A stretch of 35,466 bases of DNA from Succinivibrio faecicola. Its GTDB lineage: Bacteria; Pseudomonadota; Gammaproteobacteria; Enterobacterales; Succinivibrionaceae. Shown here one piece after another: positions 16,651 through 25,523 of the stretch. The stretch covers positions 1 through 35,466 of the forward strand of contig NZ_JAGFNY010000021.1 of NCBI RefSeq assembly GCF_019448115.1, read 5' to 3'. Position numbers and translations under genes: made by a program. The notes below the pieces were generated by a model, which did no database searches, was not told where the DNA came from, and saw only the letters and a list, made by a program, of their open reading frames with translations. Position 1 is the first letter of the stretch. Every line of letters starts with the position of its first letter.

Positions 16651-17847
16651 CTATTTTGTATCTATTGCACCTTTTGCCTTTTGTTTTTCAAGATACATAG
16701 CTTCATCAGCTGCAGCAATAAAATCATCAAGTGTCTTATACTGCTCAGAGTAACCTACAACACCTACAGACAGAGAAATTTTAAATGGAAGAGAGCCAAA
16801 TTTGTTCTCATCTTCAAGATTATCTAATAAAGTCTTAATAAAGGAATCTACAGTATTTAAGGTTTTCTCCTTAATAACTACAGTAAATTCATCTCCAGCA
16901 TATCTGCAAAGAAAACAGTCTTTATCAAAAGCAGACTTTTTCATACATTTAGATAGACTTAATAAAGCTTTATCACCAAAATTATGACCGAATGTATCAT
17001 TGATCTTTTTAAAATCATCTATATCAATAAAGATCATATGAAGGTTATTATCAAAAACTGATGACTTATCAAACATTCTTGATAAATATCTAATAAGTTC
17101 TTTTCTGTTATTAAGACCTGTTAAAAAGTCAATCGAAACAGCCTTATCATGAGCTACTATCTGCACAAGGAATACAAAAGCTACAAAAAGACCAAATGTA
17201 ATTGGAGCTAGAATTACCCATCCTAAAATAAATGAGATTATAGGACCAATTATTACAAGAGCTTCAATAGCAATTCCTAATTTTCTTGAAATAAATGAGT
17301 TTATAAAAAGCTCATTTAAGAATCTGTGCAAATCTTTAATAACACAAAGATAGTTGATGACACAAACAAGAGGAATAATCATCAGATAATCAAAATAACT
17401 GTCTGATATAAATTCCCCATGATAGTAAAGAGATGTAACTTTTATTGCTATATAAAGATATATAACAGCCGTTACAGCAAAGAGTAAGAACTGCAGTTTT
17501 CTTAATTTACCCTTTAGAAAATTCTGGCCAAATACATATTTTTTAAAAAGGATAAAAAGATAGTATGGATAAAGGTATGAGCAAAAACCAACAGTAAATC
17601 CAAGTATACAGAATAGTGTTCTTAAAGGCGCATTATCATGAAGAGAATAACGTACAATTAAAATTGAAACAAAAAAATATACAACCAGGATGATGCCATT
17701 TATAAACAAAAGCCTTGTCAGGTGAGCATTTACTTTTGATGCAACAGTTGCAGATGTATTCTCATTTTTCAAAACGCTGTATAAAATAAAAACACTGGCA
17801 ATTGAAAAATACAATAGACTGACATTGCATATTTTAAACAGCTCCAT
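16651..17847 (-). CDS. Membrane-bound GGDEF protein (AGDEF variant)
   Basis: A 398-residue protein with about six to seven N-terminal membrane segments up to residue 235 and a C-terminal GGDEF domain (SIDFLTGLNNRKEL, IFIDIDDFKKINDTFGH, CRYAGDEF, LSVGVVGYS, AADEAMY). GGDEF domains make cyclic di-GMP from two GTP. The signature is AGDEF rather than GGDEF; alanine in the first position is tolerated in some active cyclases. No RxxD inhibitory I-site precedes it. Its start overlaps the end of the upstream GGDEF gene by 14 nt, so both are in one operon. The membrane part is not a sensor domain I can name. Confidence 0.88.
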   Translation of the reverse strand: MELFKICNVSLLYFSIASVFILYSVLKNENTSATVASKVNAHLTRLLFINGIILVVYFFVSILIVRYSLHDNAPLRTLFCILGFTVGFCSYLYPYYLFILFKKYVFGQNFLKGKLRKLQFLLFAVTAVIYLYIAIKVTSLYYHGEFISDSYFDYLMIIPLVCVINYLCVIKDLHRFLNELFINSFISRKLGIAIEALVIIGPIISFILGWVILAPITFGLFVAFVFLVQIVAHDKAVSIDFLTGLNNRKELIRYLSRMFDKSSVFDNNLHMIFIDIDDFKKINDTFGHNFGDKALLSLSKCMKKSAFDKDCFLCRYAGDEFTVVIKEKTLNTVDSFIKTLLDNLEDENKFGSLPFKISLSVGVVGYSEQYKTLDDFIAAADEAMYLEKQKAKGAIDTK

Positions 17848-18982
17848 CAGCTACCTCACTACTCTTCTTTAATTTTTCAATATACATAGATTCATCTGCT
17901 TTAACCATAAGCTCTTTGATATTTTTCTGATTCTTTTTAACTTCAATATATCCGCAGCTTACAGTCAAATCATATTGTTTATCAGAAAAAATAATTCTCT
18001 CTTCAAGTTCAAATGATATGTTCTGTATAACCTTTTTTACTTTTTCTTCTTCTGTTGTTTTTACGATCATGACAAATTCATCACCACCGATTCTTGCAAC
18101 GAATGAATTGGTTTCACCAGCTATACTCTTTAGAGTTTTTCCAACAAGAGAAATAGCCTCATCACCTTCTATATGACCATAAGTGTCATTTATCTGTTTG
18201 AACTTATCAATATCAATATAAACGATATAGGCACCATCATGATCTTTTGATAGGAAAACATTATTTATATATTTATTAAAGCTTACTCTATTGTTTACAC
18301 CAGACAGTGAATCCTGAGAAATCATTGTTTTACTCTTTGTCATGTAGTTAAAGAGAAGAAAAACAACATAGGAAGTGCCGACAGCTGCATTTGAAAAAAC
18401 GACCTGCTCTATTAAGAAGGCTATACATAAAACTGTGTAGTAATACAAATGCTTTCTTGCAATATACTTAATGTCAAAATCCAGATTATATAAAGATGAT
18501 TTATAGCAAAGAAATGCACCTAGTAGAATGTAGAAATTTATAACCACATATATTGATACTGATGCAATTGATGATATCAGATCTGAGTATCTTTTATCTG
18601 CACTGAATAAAGCTAGAACGATAAGTACAGCGATCTCAATAAAGCCTGGTATACCATACAGCCAATCATTGTTTACCTGATATCGTAAATATTTTTCTTT
18701 AAGTTCATTAAATACAAGATAGAAAACGCAAATTGTTGTAACAATTAGGGAAATCTGCCACAAAAGCACAAGAAAACCTTTAAAAAAGGCAGATTCAGAA
18801 TAATAGGTGACAAGACCTGAACTGATATTAAGGACAAGAATAAAGAGCACACTGATGATAGATATTGACTGATAAGTCCATATCCTACTGTCAGATGCAA
18901 AAATACTGTATAACATAGGAAGAAGTATGATGAGGTTAAAAAACAGCAACCATACATTTCCAAGAACGATATCCAATATCAC
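17834..18982 (-). CDS. Membrane-bound diguanylate cyclase (GGDEF)
   Basis: A 382-residue protein with roughly seven hydrophobic segments to about residue 215 and a C-terminal GGDEF domain: SQDSLSGVNNRVSF, VYIDIDKFKQINDTYGH, RIGGDEFVMIVK and the late KADESMYIEKLKK. All canonical active-site residues are visible, so it is expected to synthesise cyclic di-GMP. No RxxD I-site is visible five residues before GGDEF, so product inhibition at that site is unlikely. It is the first gene of the pair and is divergent from an MBOAT acyltransferase gene, which suggests a signalling link to exopolysaccharide modification. Confidence 0.92.
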   Translation of the reverse strand: MILDIVLGNVWLLFFNLIILLPMLYSIFASDSRIWTYQSISIISVLFILVLNISSGLVTYYSESAFFKGFLVLLWQISLIVTTICVFYLVFNELKEKYLRYQVNNDWLYGIPGFIEIAVLIVLALFSADKRYSDLISSIASVSIYVVINFYILLGAFLCYKSSLYNLDFDIKYIARKHLYYYTVLCIAFLIEQVVFSNAAVGTSYVVFLLFNYMTKSKTMISQDSLSGVNNRVSFNKYINNVFLSKDHDGAYIVYIDIDKFKQINDTYGHIEGDEAISLVGKTLKSIAGETNSFVARIGGDEFVMIVKTTEEEKVKKVIQNISFELEERIIFSDKQYDLTVSCGYIEVKKNQKNIKELMVKADESMYIEKLKKSSEVADGAV

Positions 18983-19101
18983 TCCTTAATTCGTTTTAAC
19001 AGATAAGAATTTTACGCTTTTACGAAATTTTAGGCAAATAGCTAGACACGATTAGAAAATGTATTTGTTTATAATGTGAAGTTTATTATATTTGTTAAAT
19101 G

Positions 19102-19166
19102 AAAAAAGGACAAAATGCTATTTTCAGATGACCCTCATTAAAGTGAGCTTGATTTTGTTCTTTTTT
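19102..19166. terminator. Bidirectional terminator-like hairpin
   Basis: The arm at 19102-19116 (AAAAAAGGACAAAAT) pairs with 19152-19166 (ATTTTGTTCTTTTTT) over 15 positions with one wobble, and an inner CTCA/TGAG pair lies between. T runs follow the GC part on both strands, so it could terminate in either direction. It lies between two divergent genes, where no gene end is seen, so it may end a small RNA or a lost gene. Confidence 0.55.
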
Positions 19167-19185
19167 ATGTGCTCTTTGCGTAATC

Positions 19186-19217
19186 TGATATAATTGTCAA
19201 AAAAACCAATTATAAGG
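19186..19217 (+). promoter_or_regulatory. Extended -10 promoter and RBS for the acyltransferase gene
   Basis: TGATATAAT at 19186-19194 is an extended -10 element (TG-N-TATAAT); no good -35 is seen at 17 bp, which fits the extended type. AAGGA at 19213-19217 precedes the ATG at 19229 by about 11 nt. Predicted transcription would begin near 19201. Confidence 0.55.
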
Positions 19218-19228
19218 AAATATGATAA

Positions 19229-20668
19229 ATGCTTTTTTCATCAATGACGTTCATTTATGTTTTTCTGCCTGTTGTTTGCAGTATCTATCTATTGGTAAGA
19301 AATGAGCTGAAAAATCATGTTCTCCTGCTTGCAAGTCTAGTGTTTTATGCCTGGGGTGAACCAAAATATCTTGCAATAATGATTGCAACAATACTTATAA
19401 ACTACATTTTTGCAATTCTTATTGAAAAAGCTGATAAAGATGTAAAAAAAGAAACATTTCTTGCTATTTTTATAAATAAAAAACTGTTTTTAACACTCTG
19501 CATAACAGCAAATCTGTCAATACTCTGTTATTTTAAGTACTTTAACTTTTTAGCCGAGAACATAAACCTTCTGTTTAAAACAAATGTAGATTTTATTAAG
19601 GTTATTATGCCTATCGGAATATCATTTTATACATTCCAGTCAATTTCTTATGTAATGGATGTATACAGAGGTGAGAGTGCGCAAAAGGATTTGTACAAGC
19701 TTGCGCTGTATATTGCTCTTTTCCCTCAGCTTATAGCAGGACCTATTGTCAAATACCATGAAATATCAGCTCAAATTGAATCACGATCAGTAAACTTCTC
19801 AACTTTGAGTTATGGAATAAAAAGATTCATCATTGGTCTTTCAAAGAAAATGCTTGTTGCAAATACTTTTGGAGAAATAGCAGATAAGGTATTTGCATCA
19901 AATCCTGATTCTTTTTCACCGCAGATTGCATGGCTTGGCGCTGTTTGCTATACACTTCAGATATATTTTGATTTTTCAGGTTATTCAGACATGGCTATAG
20001 GACTTGGAGCTATATTCGGATTTAAATTTCCTGAAAACTTTAATTATCCATACATATCAAAAACAATCTCAGAATTCTGGAGAAGATGGCATATATCACT
20101 ATCATCCTGGTTTAGAGAGTATCTTTATATTCCACTTGGAGGAAACAGAAAAGGAAACAAGAGAACCTATCTAAATCTTTTTTTGGTATTCCTTGCAACA
20201 GGTGTATGGCATGGTGCAGCCTGGAATTTTGTTATCTGGGGTATTTACAACGGATTTTTCGTAATAATAGAAAGACTTTTTAAACTGAATAAAGATACAC
20301 AAACAAGACCACTCTATCAGAGAGGATTACTACATATATACTGCATTCTTGCATTCATTATTGGATGGGTTCTTTTCAGATCACCTGATCTTGAATATGC
20401 AATAAACTATATATCCAATATGTTCTTCTGTCTTGATTATACTGATGAACCATATATTCTTGAATACTATATAAGTGCCTTGGATGCTCTTCTTTTAATA
20501 TTTGCTCTTATTGTATGTCTACCTGTATTTAAAAATATTCTTTATCGTTCTGAAAACAGCACGTTACTATCTGTTGCTGTTAATATCTGTACATATATTC
20601 TTTTGATTATTTCAACAGCACAGATAGCAGGCAGTACATATAATCCATTTATATATTTCAGGTTTTAA
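19229..20668 (+). CDS. MBOAT O-acyltransferase, AlgI-like
   Basis: A 479-residue polytopic membrane protein (about eleven segments) of the membrane-bound O-acyltransferase family, closest in pattern to AlgI/PatA. It is expected to move acetyl groups across the inner membrane for O-acetylation of an extracytoplasmic polysaccharide. Signatures are VFYAWGEPKYL near residue 40, MPIGISFYTFQSISY near residue 130, FWRRWHISLSSWFREYLYIP near residue 290, and the catalytic-histidine motif ATGVWHGAAWNF near residue 330. It is followed after 30 nt by an AlgJ-like partner. The polymer modified is not identified. Confidence 0.93.
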   Translation: MLFSSMTFIYVFLPVVCSIYLLVRNELKNHVLLLASLVFYAWGEPKYLAIMIATILINYIFAILIEKADKDVKKETFLAIFINKKLFLTLCITANLSILCYFKYFNFLAENINLLFKTNVDFIKVIMPIGISFYTFQSISYVMDVYRGESAQKDLYKLALYIALFPQLIAGPIVKYHEISAQIESRSVNFSTLSYGIKRFIIGLSKKMLVANTFGEIADKVFASNPDSFSPQIAWLGAVCYTLQIYFDFSGYSDMAIGLGAIFGFKFPENFNYPYISKTISEFWRRWHISLSSWFREYLYIPLGGNRKGNKRTYLNLFLVFLATGVWHGAAWNFVIWGIYNGFFVIIERLFKLNKDTQTRPLYQRGLLHIYCILAFIIGWVLFRSPDLEYAINYISNMFFCLDYTDEPYILEYYISALDALLLIFALIVCLPVFKNILYRSENSTLLSVAVNICTYILLIISTAQIAGSTYNPFIYFRF

Positions 20669-20698
20669 GATTTTTAGATTAAAGTTGACCGAATTGAC

Positions 20699-22552
20699 AT
20701 GATTATAAAGATTGAAAACTTCAAAAAAATAAAAAAACTTACAGCAGTATTTTTCGCAACTGTTATTGCACTTTGCATAACTTTTTTTGCAAAAGACCTC
20801 ACTGGAGATCGCTATTTTTCTGTAAGCTTAAATCTTGATGATAGACAAGCTATCAAAAAAGTTACTCTTGTTCTGACTGATGAAAGAGCTATCAGTTTTT
20901 CAGACAAATCTTCACATATAAAGGAATTTACAAAAGAATTTTCTGATAATAACATCCTTTTTAAGCTAAGTGCACAAAAAGTCAGCTCAATAGAAAAGCT
21001 GACAATAAAAATAAATCTGATAGATACAGACAAAAAAGTACTGAAAATAAGTAATCTTAAAGTTAATAAAAAACCAGTCAAACTATATAGCGTTAAAGCT
21101 TTTGAAGATGGTTTTTATACTTTAGATAAAGTAAATAAGAATTCGGATAGCAAAACAATAGATCTTAACAATGGATTTTTATTTAAGCTAAATGATGGCA
21201 ATATTGCTATCTGCATTTTAGATGAGTTAAAAGCAAATCCAATGTCAGGAAACTATTCATTCTTTGGAATATTTATAATTTTCTTCTCTGTTTTTTCAAT
21301 TTCATATCTTCTAATCCGTTTTTTACTGTCAAGAAAAGCAACAGAAAAGGCGAAAAGCTCAGATATTCTCTTTATTATTGCTGTAATTATTACTCTTTTA
21401 ATACCAGTTCTTTTACTTAATACAAAAGAGAATGCAAAAGATCTATCTGAAAACAGAATGTTAAGCTCTTATAAAAGTGCATATACAACAGATCCTAGCT
21501 TTAAGATTAACCTAAACTTCATGAAGGATTTTGAAAACTACTTTAACGACAGATTCGGTCTTAGAAATCAGTTTATAAAGCTAAAACAGCTCCCTGAGAA
21601 GTCATCATTAAATAGACTGTTATCTAGTTTTATAAATAAAGAGAATTCAGCATTCTGCCAGTCTGACGGTTGGTGTTTTTTAAACAATAAAGATGGCGAA
21701 ACTGAGATGTGCATCTTTGACCGACAGAAAAAATTTGCACCAGATACCACTCTTTTAAAAGAGATTGTAAAAAGAACAAACAAACAGATAATACTGCTAG
21801 TAAATCCTTTAAAAACAGAAATTTATCCTGAAAAAGTAAAAATTTTTAAAGAAAAAAAAGATCCTTTATGGTATTTTTCAGATTATGCATATGACGAGTT
21901 TTCAAAAATCAAAGCTGATAATTTAACTGTCATAAATGTAAAAAATCTGCTTGTTGAAGCAAAAAAATCAAATCCTGATGCTCTTCTGTATTTTGAGGAT
22001 GAGCACCATATGACTGAATATGGAAACTATATAATTATTAAGTACCTTATAAACAATCTACCTGCATTTTCAAAGCTAAAAGCTAATTTCAATATAGATA
22101 GTAGATATAAGCCTATTTTAAAGCAGATTGCTTCAGGTGAATTTATTGATAATCCTAATGTTATTCTGTGTCATGGTCAGACTTACGGAATGATTTTTGG
22201 AATGAGACAAAGATTTAAGAAAGGCAATTTTGCAAAGCCAGTTGAATATCCAATGTACTCCTTTTCCGATAATTATTTAAAAGATGTGACAATAAAGCGT
22301 GATCCTAAGTGTGATGCTAATATTCATCTGCACAACCGCATGGCTACCGACTTTAAAGTTTATGTATATGCAAACAGTTTTGTAGAAACATTCTCAAAGG
22401 TTATGGCAACAAGTGCAAAAGATGTTTACAGAGCTAGAGTAAATACATCTTGTGGTGCCGTTACATTAACAAATTCTGATTCTGTTATTGATGAAATTAA
22501 TAAAATCAATCCAGATGTCATTGTTATTCCATATTGGCAGCATACTTTCTAG
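20699..22552 (+). CDS. AlgJ/AlgX-like SGNH (DHHW) acetyltransferase partner
   Basis: A 617-residue protein with an N-terminal membrane anchor (about residues 12-29), a roughly 150-residue extra domain of unknown type, two further hydrophobic segments (about 188-207 and 224-243), and a periplasmic SGNH-like domain of the AlgJ/AlgX/DHHW kind. The segment ENRMLSSYKSAY and the DRFGLRNQFI stretch are typical of the domain's start. The acid/His pair is in DEHHMTEYG (Asp434, His436/437). The nucleophile block reads ANSF with Ser560, where the family has GDSF, so Asp is replaced by Asn. With the upstream MBOAT it would complete acetyl transfer to the glycan. It is longer than AlgJ (about 390). Confidence 0.82.
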   Translation: MIIKIENFKKIKKLTAVFFATVIALCITFFAKDLTGDRYFSVSLNLDDRQAIKKVTLVLTDERAISFSDKSSHIKEFTKEFSDNNILFKLSAQKVSSIEKLTIKINLIDTDKKVLKISNLKVNKKPVKLYSVKAFEDGFYTLDKVNKNSDSKTIDLNNGFLFKLNDGNIAICILDELKANPMSGNYSFFGIFIIFFSVFSISYLLIRFLLSRKATEKAKSSDILFIIAVIITLLIPVLLLNTKENAKDLSENRMLSSYKSAYTTDPSFKINLNFMKDFENYFNDRFGLRNQFIKLKQLPEKSSLNRLLSSFINKENSAFCQSDGWCFLNNKDGETEMCIFDRQKKFAPDTTLLKEIVKRTNKQIILLVNPLKTEIYPEKVKIFKEKKDPLWYFSDYAYDEFSKIKADNLTVINVKNLLVEAKKSNPDALLYFEDEHHMTEYGNYIIIKYLINNLPAFSKLKANFNIDSRYKPILKQIASGEFIDNPNVILCHGQTYGMIFGMRQRFKKGNFAKPVEYPMYSFSDNYLKDVTIKRDPKCDANIHLHNRMATDFKVYVYANSFVETFSKVMATSAKDVYRARVNTSCGAVTLTNSDSVIDEINKINPDVIVIPYWQHTF

Positions 22553-22630
22553 TCAATATTTATTAAATGATGAGATCTATCTATAAAAGAATAGACAAAA
22601 GACCAGACATAAATGGTGTCGATGCATATG

Positions 22631-22665
22631 AGATAAAAAACGGTAGCCAAATTTAACTACCGTTT
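22631..22665 (-). terminator. Rho-independent terminator of lrp-nifU-nifS
   Basis: AAACGGTAG (22638-22646) and CTACCGTTT (22657-22665) form a 9-bp stem with a 10-nt loop. Read on the minus strand it is followed directly by T6, and it lies 45 nt after the nifS stop. It may also slow plus-strand transcription from the AlgJ-like gene, but there is no T run in that direction. Confidence 0.85.
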
Positions 22666-22710
22666 GTAGAATGTTTAAAAAAGAGAGAAACTAATTAACC
22701 AAAAGCAACC

Positions 22711-23961
22711 TTAAGCTCTAACCTCAGTTGAGTTCTCATCAAAATCATGATCAAGACCTGCAATCTGAGCCTTACCCTGTTTCCAGTAAGGTGACATTGC
22801 ACGAAGTCTATCAATAATCTTTGGAAGAACCTCTAAAGTTCTGTCAATATCTTCATCAGTTGTAAAACGAGACAGTGAGAAACGGATTGTGCCATGAGCT
22901 GCTGAGAATGGAACATTCATTGCTCTCATAACATGAGATGGCTCAAGTGATTCAGATGAACAAGCTGAACCTGATGATGCAGCAATACCATACTCATTTA
23001 GCATAAGTAAAATTGCCTCACCTTCAACAAACTTGAATGCAACATTAAGTGTATTGTCAGTTCTATTTTCCTTATCACCGGTAACAAAGCATTCAGGAAT
23101 TGACTTTAGGATACCAGCCTCTAATCTGTCACGAAGCTCCTTTACTCTTGATGAAACTTCACTCAAATGCTTTTTGGCAAGTTCACAGGCTACACCTAAA
23201 CCAACAATAAATGGTACGTTCTCAGTTCCAGCTCTTCTTCCTCTTTCCTGATGACCGCCCTTCATGAATGGAACAAATCTTGTGCCGCGGCGAACATACA
23301 GAACACCAATACCCTTTGGAGCGTGGATCTTGTGGCCTGCAAAAGACAGCATGTCAATCTTGGTGTTCTTTACATCAATATTGATTTTTGATGCAGCCTG
23401 AACAGCATCAGTATGGAACATAACACCATGATCATGAGCAATCTGAGCTAACTTTTCGATTGGATAGATATTTCCAGTCTCATTATTTGCCCACATGATT
23501 GTTGCAAGAGCTGTTCTTTCATTTAATAAAGACTCAAACTCATTAAGATCAAGATCGCCTTTATTTGACATCTTAAGATAATTTATTTTTGCACCATGAG
23601 CTGCAAGAAAATCACATGTCTGCATAATTGCAGGATGCTCTACAGGAGTTGTTACGATCTCATTTTTACCATTCTGTGACCACAGAGCTGACCATAAAGC
23701 AGTATTATCTGATTCTGTTGCACATGATGTAAAAATAATTTCATCATCATACTGAGCACCGATAAAATCAGCAACCTGCTCACGCGCTCTTGCAATAGCC
23801 TTTTCAACAGGTACACCATAGCCGTGCTGTGATGAGGCATTACCAAAATATACGCGTAAATAAGGCTCCATTGCATCAATTACTTTAGGATCAATCTGTG
23901 TTGTGGCATTGTTATCAAGGTAGGTGCCACCTAAACCTACACCTAAATCCATTGTATTCAT
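22711..23961 (-). CDS. nifS: Cysteine desulfurase, NifS type
   Basis: A 416-residue PLP enzyme that removes sulfur from cysteine and passes it as persulfide to the scaffold NifU. Visible are YLDNNATTQIDPKV at the N-terminus, CATESDNTALWSAL near residue 80, the PLP-lysine motif SFAGHKIHAPKGIG near residue 205, and the catalytic cysteine loop SSGSACSSESLEPSH near residue 335. The AGG of its Shine-Dalgarno overlaps the nifU stop, 3 nt before the ATG region, so the two are tightly coupled. In this genome window it is the only Fe-S assembly system seen, so a housekeeping rather than nitrogenase-specific role is likely. Confidence 0.95.
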   Translation of the reverse strand: MNTMDLGVGLGGTYLDNNATTQIDPKVIDAMEPYLRVYFGNASSQHGYGVPVEKAIARAREQVADFIGAQYDDEIIFTSCATESDNTALWSALWSQNGKNEIVTTPVEHPAIMQTCDFLAAHGAKINYLKMSNKGDLDLNEFESLLNERTALATIMWANNETGNIYPIEKLAQIAHDHGVMFHTDAVQAASKINIDVKNTKIDMLSFAGHKIHAPKGIGVLYVRRGTRFVPFMKGGHQERGRRAGTENVPFIVGLGVACELAKKHLSEVSSRVKELRDRLEAGILKSIPECFVTGDKENRTDNTLNVAFKFVEGEAILLMLNEYGIAASSGSACSSESLEPSHVMRAMNVPFSAAHGTIRFSLSRFTTDEDIDRTLEVLPKIIDRLRAMSPYWKQGKAQIAGLDHDFDENSTEVRA

Positions 23962-23964
23962 ATA

Positions 23965-24915
23965 CTACCTTACAGTTAAGCTGATCAGACGACCTGTTTT
24001 ATCTGACAGTTTCTGCTTTAAAAAGCCTACTGTCATTTCCTTTAACATGCCATTTGAAATACTGCCAGAGAACTCAACACTTACATCTGCACCAGCAATT
24101 GACAGTAATTTGATAGCAGAACCGTCAGTAAAGCCTTTAACAATTTCATCAATAACCTCATTTACGTCGTTGTAAATTGGTGATGATTTTGTTTTTTCAT
24201 CAATTGAGCTTTGAACAGCCTTGGTTGCTGCACTTGCAGAGGTTACAGTATTTAATGATGAGAATGAGCTGTTGTTTGCAGTGCTGATTGTAATTGATGG
24301 AATAGGTGTTGGAACATGACCAGGACGAGGCACACCACATTTTTCAAGATCAACCCAGACATCATCAATAATCTCTTCAATTCTCATCTTGCAGCTTGAA
24401 CAGCCACCACCAGCCTTTGTATAGTTGGTAACTTCTTCAACTGTTGTCAGATGATTTTCCCAAACAGCTTTTTTAATCTTGTTGATACCGACACCAAAGC
24501 AGTGGCAAATAAGCTCACCGTCATCATGAGAATTTTCATATGACTGACCATGATAATTTGCAATAGCAGCATCTAATGCTTCTCTGCCCATAACTGAACA
24601 GTGCATTTTCTCAGGAGGAAGACCACCTAGATAATCTACGATATCCTGATTTGAAATCTTTTCAGCCTCTTTTAAAGATTTACCTTTTAACATTTCTGTT
24701 AGTGCTGATGATGAAGCAATAGCAGAACCACAGCCATATGTCTGGAATGCAGCATCTTCAATTACCTCAGTTGCAGGATCGATTTTTAACATCAGACGCA
24801 AAGCATCACCACAGATAATAGATCCTACATCACCAACAGCATTGGCATCTTCAATAACACGTGCATTACGTGGATTTAAAAAGTGATCTTTTACTTTATC
24901 AGAATAATCCCACAT
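23965..24915 (-). CDS. nifU: Fe-S cluster scaffold NifU with degenerate C-terminal domain
   Basis: A 316-residue three-domain scaffold. The IscU-like domain has Cys35, Cys62 and Cys106; the central BFD-like domain has Cys137, Cys139, Cys172 and Cys175 (ICHCFG and GGGCSSC), which hold a permanent [2Fe-2S] cluster. These positions are those known for Azotobacter NifU. A linker rich in Ser, Thr and Ala (about 205-245) leads to a Nfu-like domain that should contain CxxC but reads SGSISNGM at 283-290, so both cluster ligands are absent. GAGGAT lies about 7 nt before the ATG. It precedes nifS by 3 nt. Confidence 0.94.
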   Translation of the reverse strand: MWDYSDKVKDHFLNPRNARVIEDANAVGDVGSIICGDALRLMLKIDPATEVIEDAAFQTYGCGSAIASSSALTEMLKGKSLKEAEKISNQDIVDYLGGLPPEKMHCSVMGREALDAAIANYHGQSYENSHDDGELICHCFGVGINKIKKAVWENHLTTVEEVTNYTKAGGGCSSCKMRIEEIIDDVWVDLEKCGVPRPGHVPTPIPSITISTANNSSFSSLNTVTSASAATKAVQSSIDEKTKSSPIYNDVNEVIDEIVKGFTDGSAIKLLSIAGADVSVEFSGSISNGMLKEMTVGFLKQKLSDKTGRLISLTVR

Positions 24916-24926
24916 AAAAATATCCT

Positions 24927-25388
24927 CTATTTATCAAAATCTGTAAAAGAAAGAGAGCTTCTATCCTCTATTTCTCTTTTTAAAATCAGCTCTACTTTGC
25001 ACTTACCATAGTTTGTCTGAAGGTTGGTTACAAAGTTATTGAGTTTTGCAGTATTCTCAAATGAAGCCTTAATTATATATGAATAATCAGATGCAATCTT
25101 ATAAAGTGAATTTACACAAAGAAGGCTTCTTGCATATTCTAAAAATTTATCCTCATCAGCATTTATCACCTGAACATAGATTAGAGCTTCTAAGGATAGA
25201 GCAAAAACCTGAGAACTGATTTTCGCTCCATAACTTTCAATAATCTTTAGATCTTCAAGACGCTTGACTCTGCTGCTAACAGCTGGAGCAGACAGTCCAA
25301 CCTTTGAAGCTATATCTCTAAGTGACTTTCTTCCATCCTCTCTTAATACTGACAGGATCTGAATATCTGCTGTATCTAAATTAACCAT
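24927..25388 (-). CDS. Lrp/AsnC-family transcriptional regulator
   Basis: A 153-residue protein: an N-terminal winged helix-turn-helix ([20 protein letters not shown], then [19 protein letters not shown]) and a C-terminal RAM/AsnC effector domain ([16 protein letters not shown] through [10 protein letters not shown]). The ATG at 25388 is chosen over an upstream in-frame TTG at 25415 because the family begins here. It is first in an operon with nifU and nifS, with 11 nt to nifU. Lrp-type regulators often sense amino acids, so cysteine or a related effector is an attractive guess, but there is no direct sign of the ligand. Confidence 0.9.
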   Translation of the reverse strand: MVNLDTADIQILSVLREDGRKSLRDIASKVGLSAPAVSSRVKRLEDLKIIESYGAKISSQVFALSLEALIYVQVINADEDKFLEYARSLLCVNSLYKIASDYSYIIKASFENTAKLNNFVTNLQTNYGKCKVELILKREIEDRSSLSFTDFDK

Positions 25389-25463
25389 ATTTTTCTCACA
25401 ATACTGTGCAAACAAATGATAACTTATTTAATAAAAATGTGAATACAGATGAGAAATATAATT

Positions 25464-25499
25464 ATCCAATATATTAGACTAATATCTAATATATTGGAT
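25464..25499. promoter_or_regulatory. Perfect 15-bp inverted repeat upstream of lrp-nifUS
   Basis: ATCCAATATATTAGA (25464-25478) and its exact reverse complement (25485-25499) flank a 6-bp spacer. It lies 76-111 bp upstream of the regulator's ATG and 25 bp beyond the stop of the metal ATPase. There is no T tract, so an operator, possibly for the adjacent Lrp-type protein, is more likely than a terminator. An AT-rich mRNA hairpin is the alternative. Confidence 0.55.
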
Positions 25500-25523
25500 T
25501 GACAAGATAAAATCAAAATAGTT

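Noticed and set aside
18983-19100. Cyclic di-GMP riboswitch before the GGDEF pair
   Set aside because: The leader has none of the conserved GEMM core that I could recognise and is mostly AT-rich without the expected paired arms.
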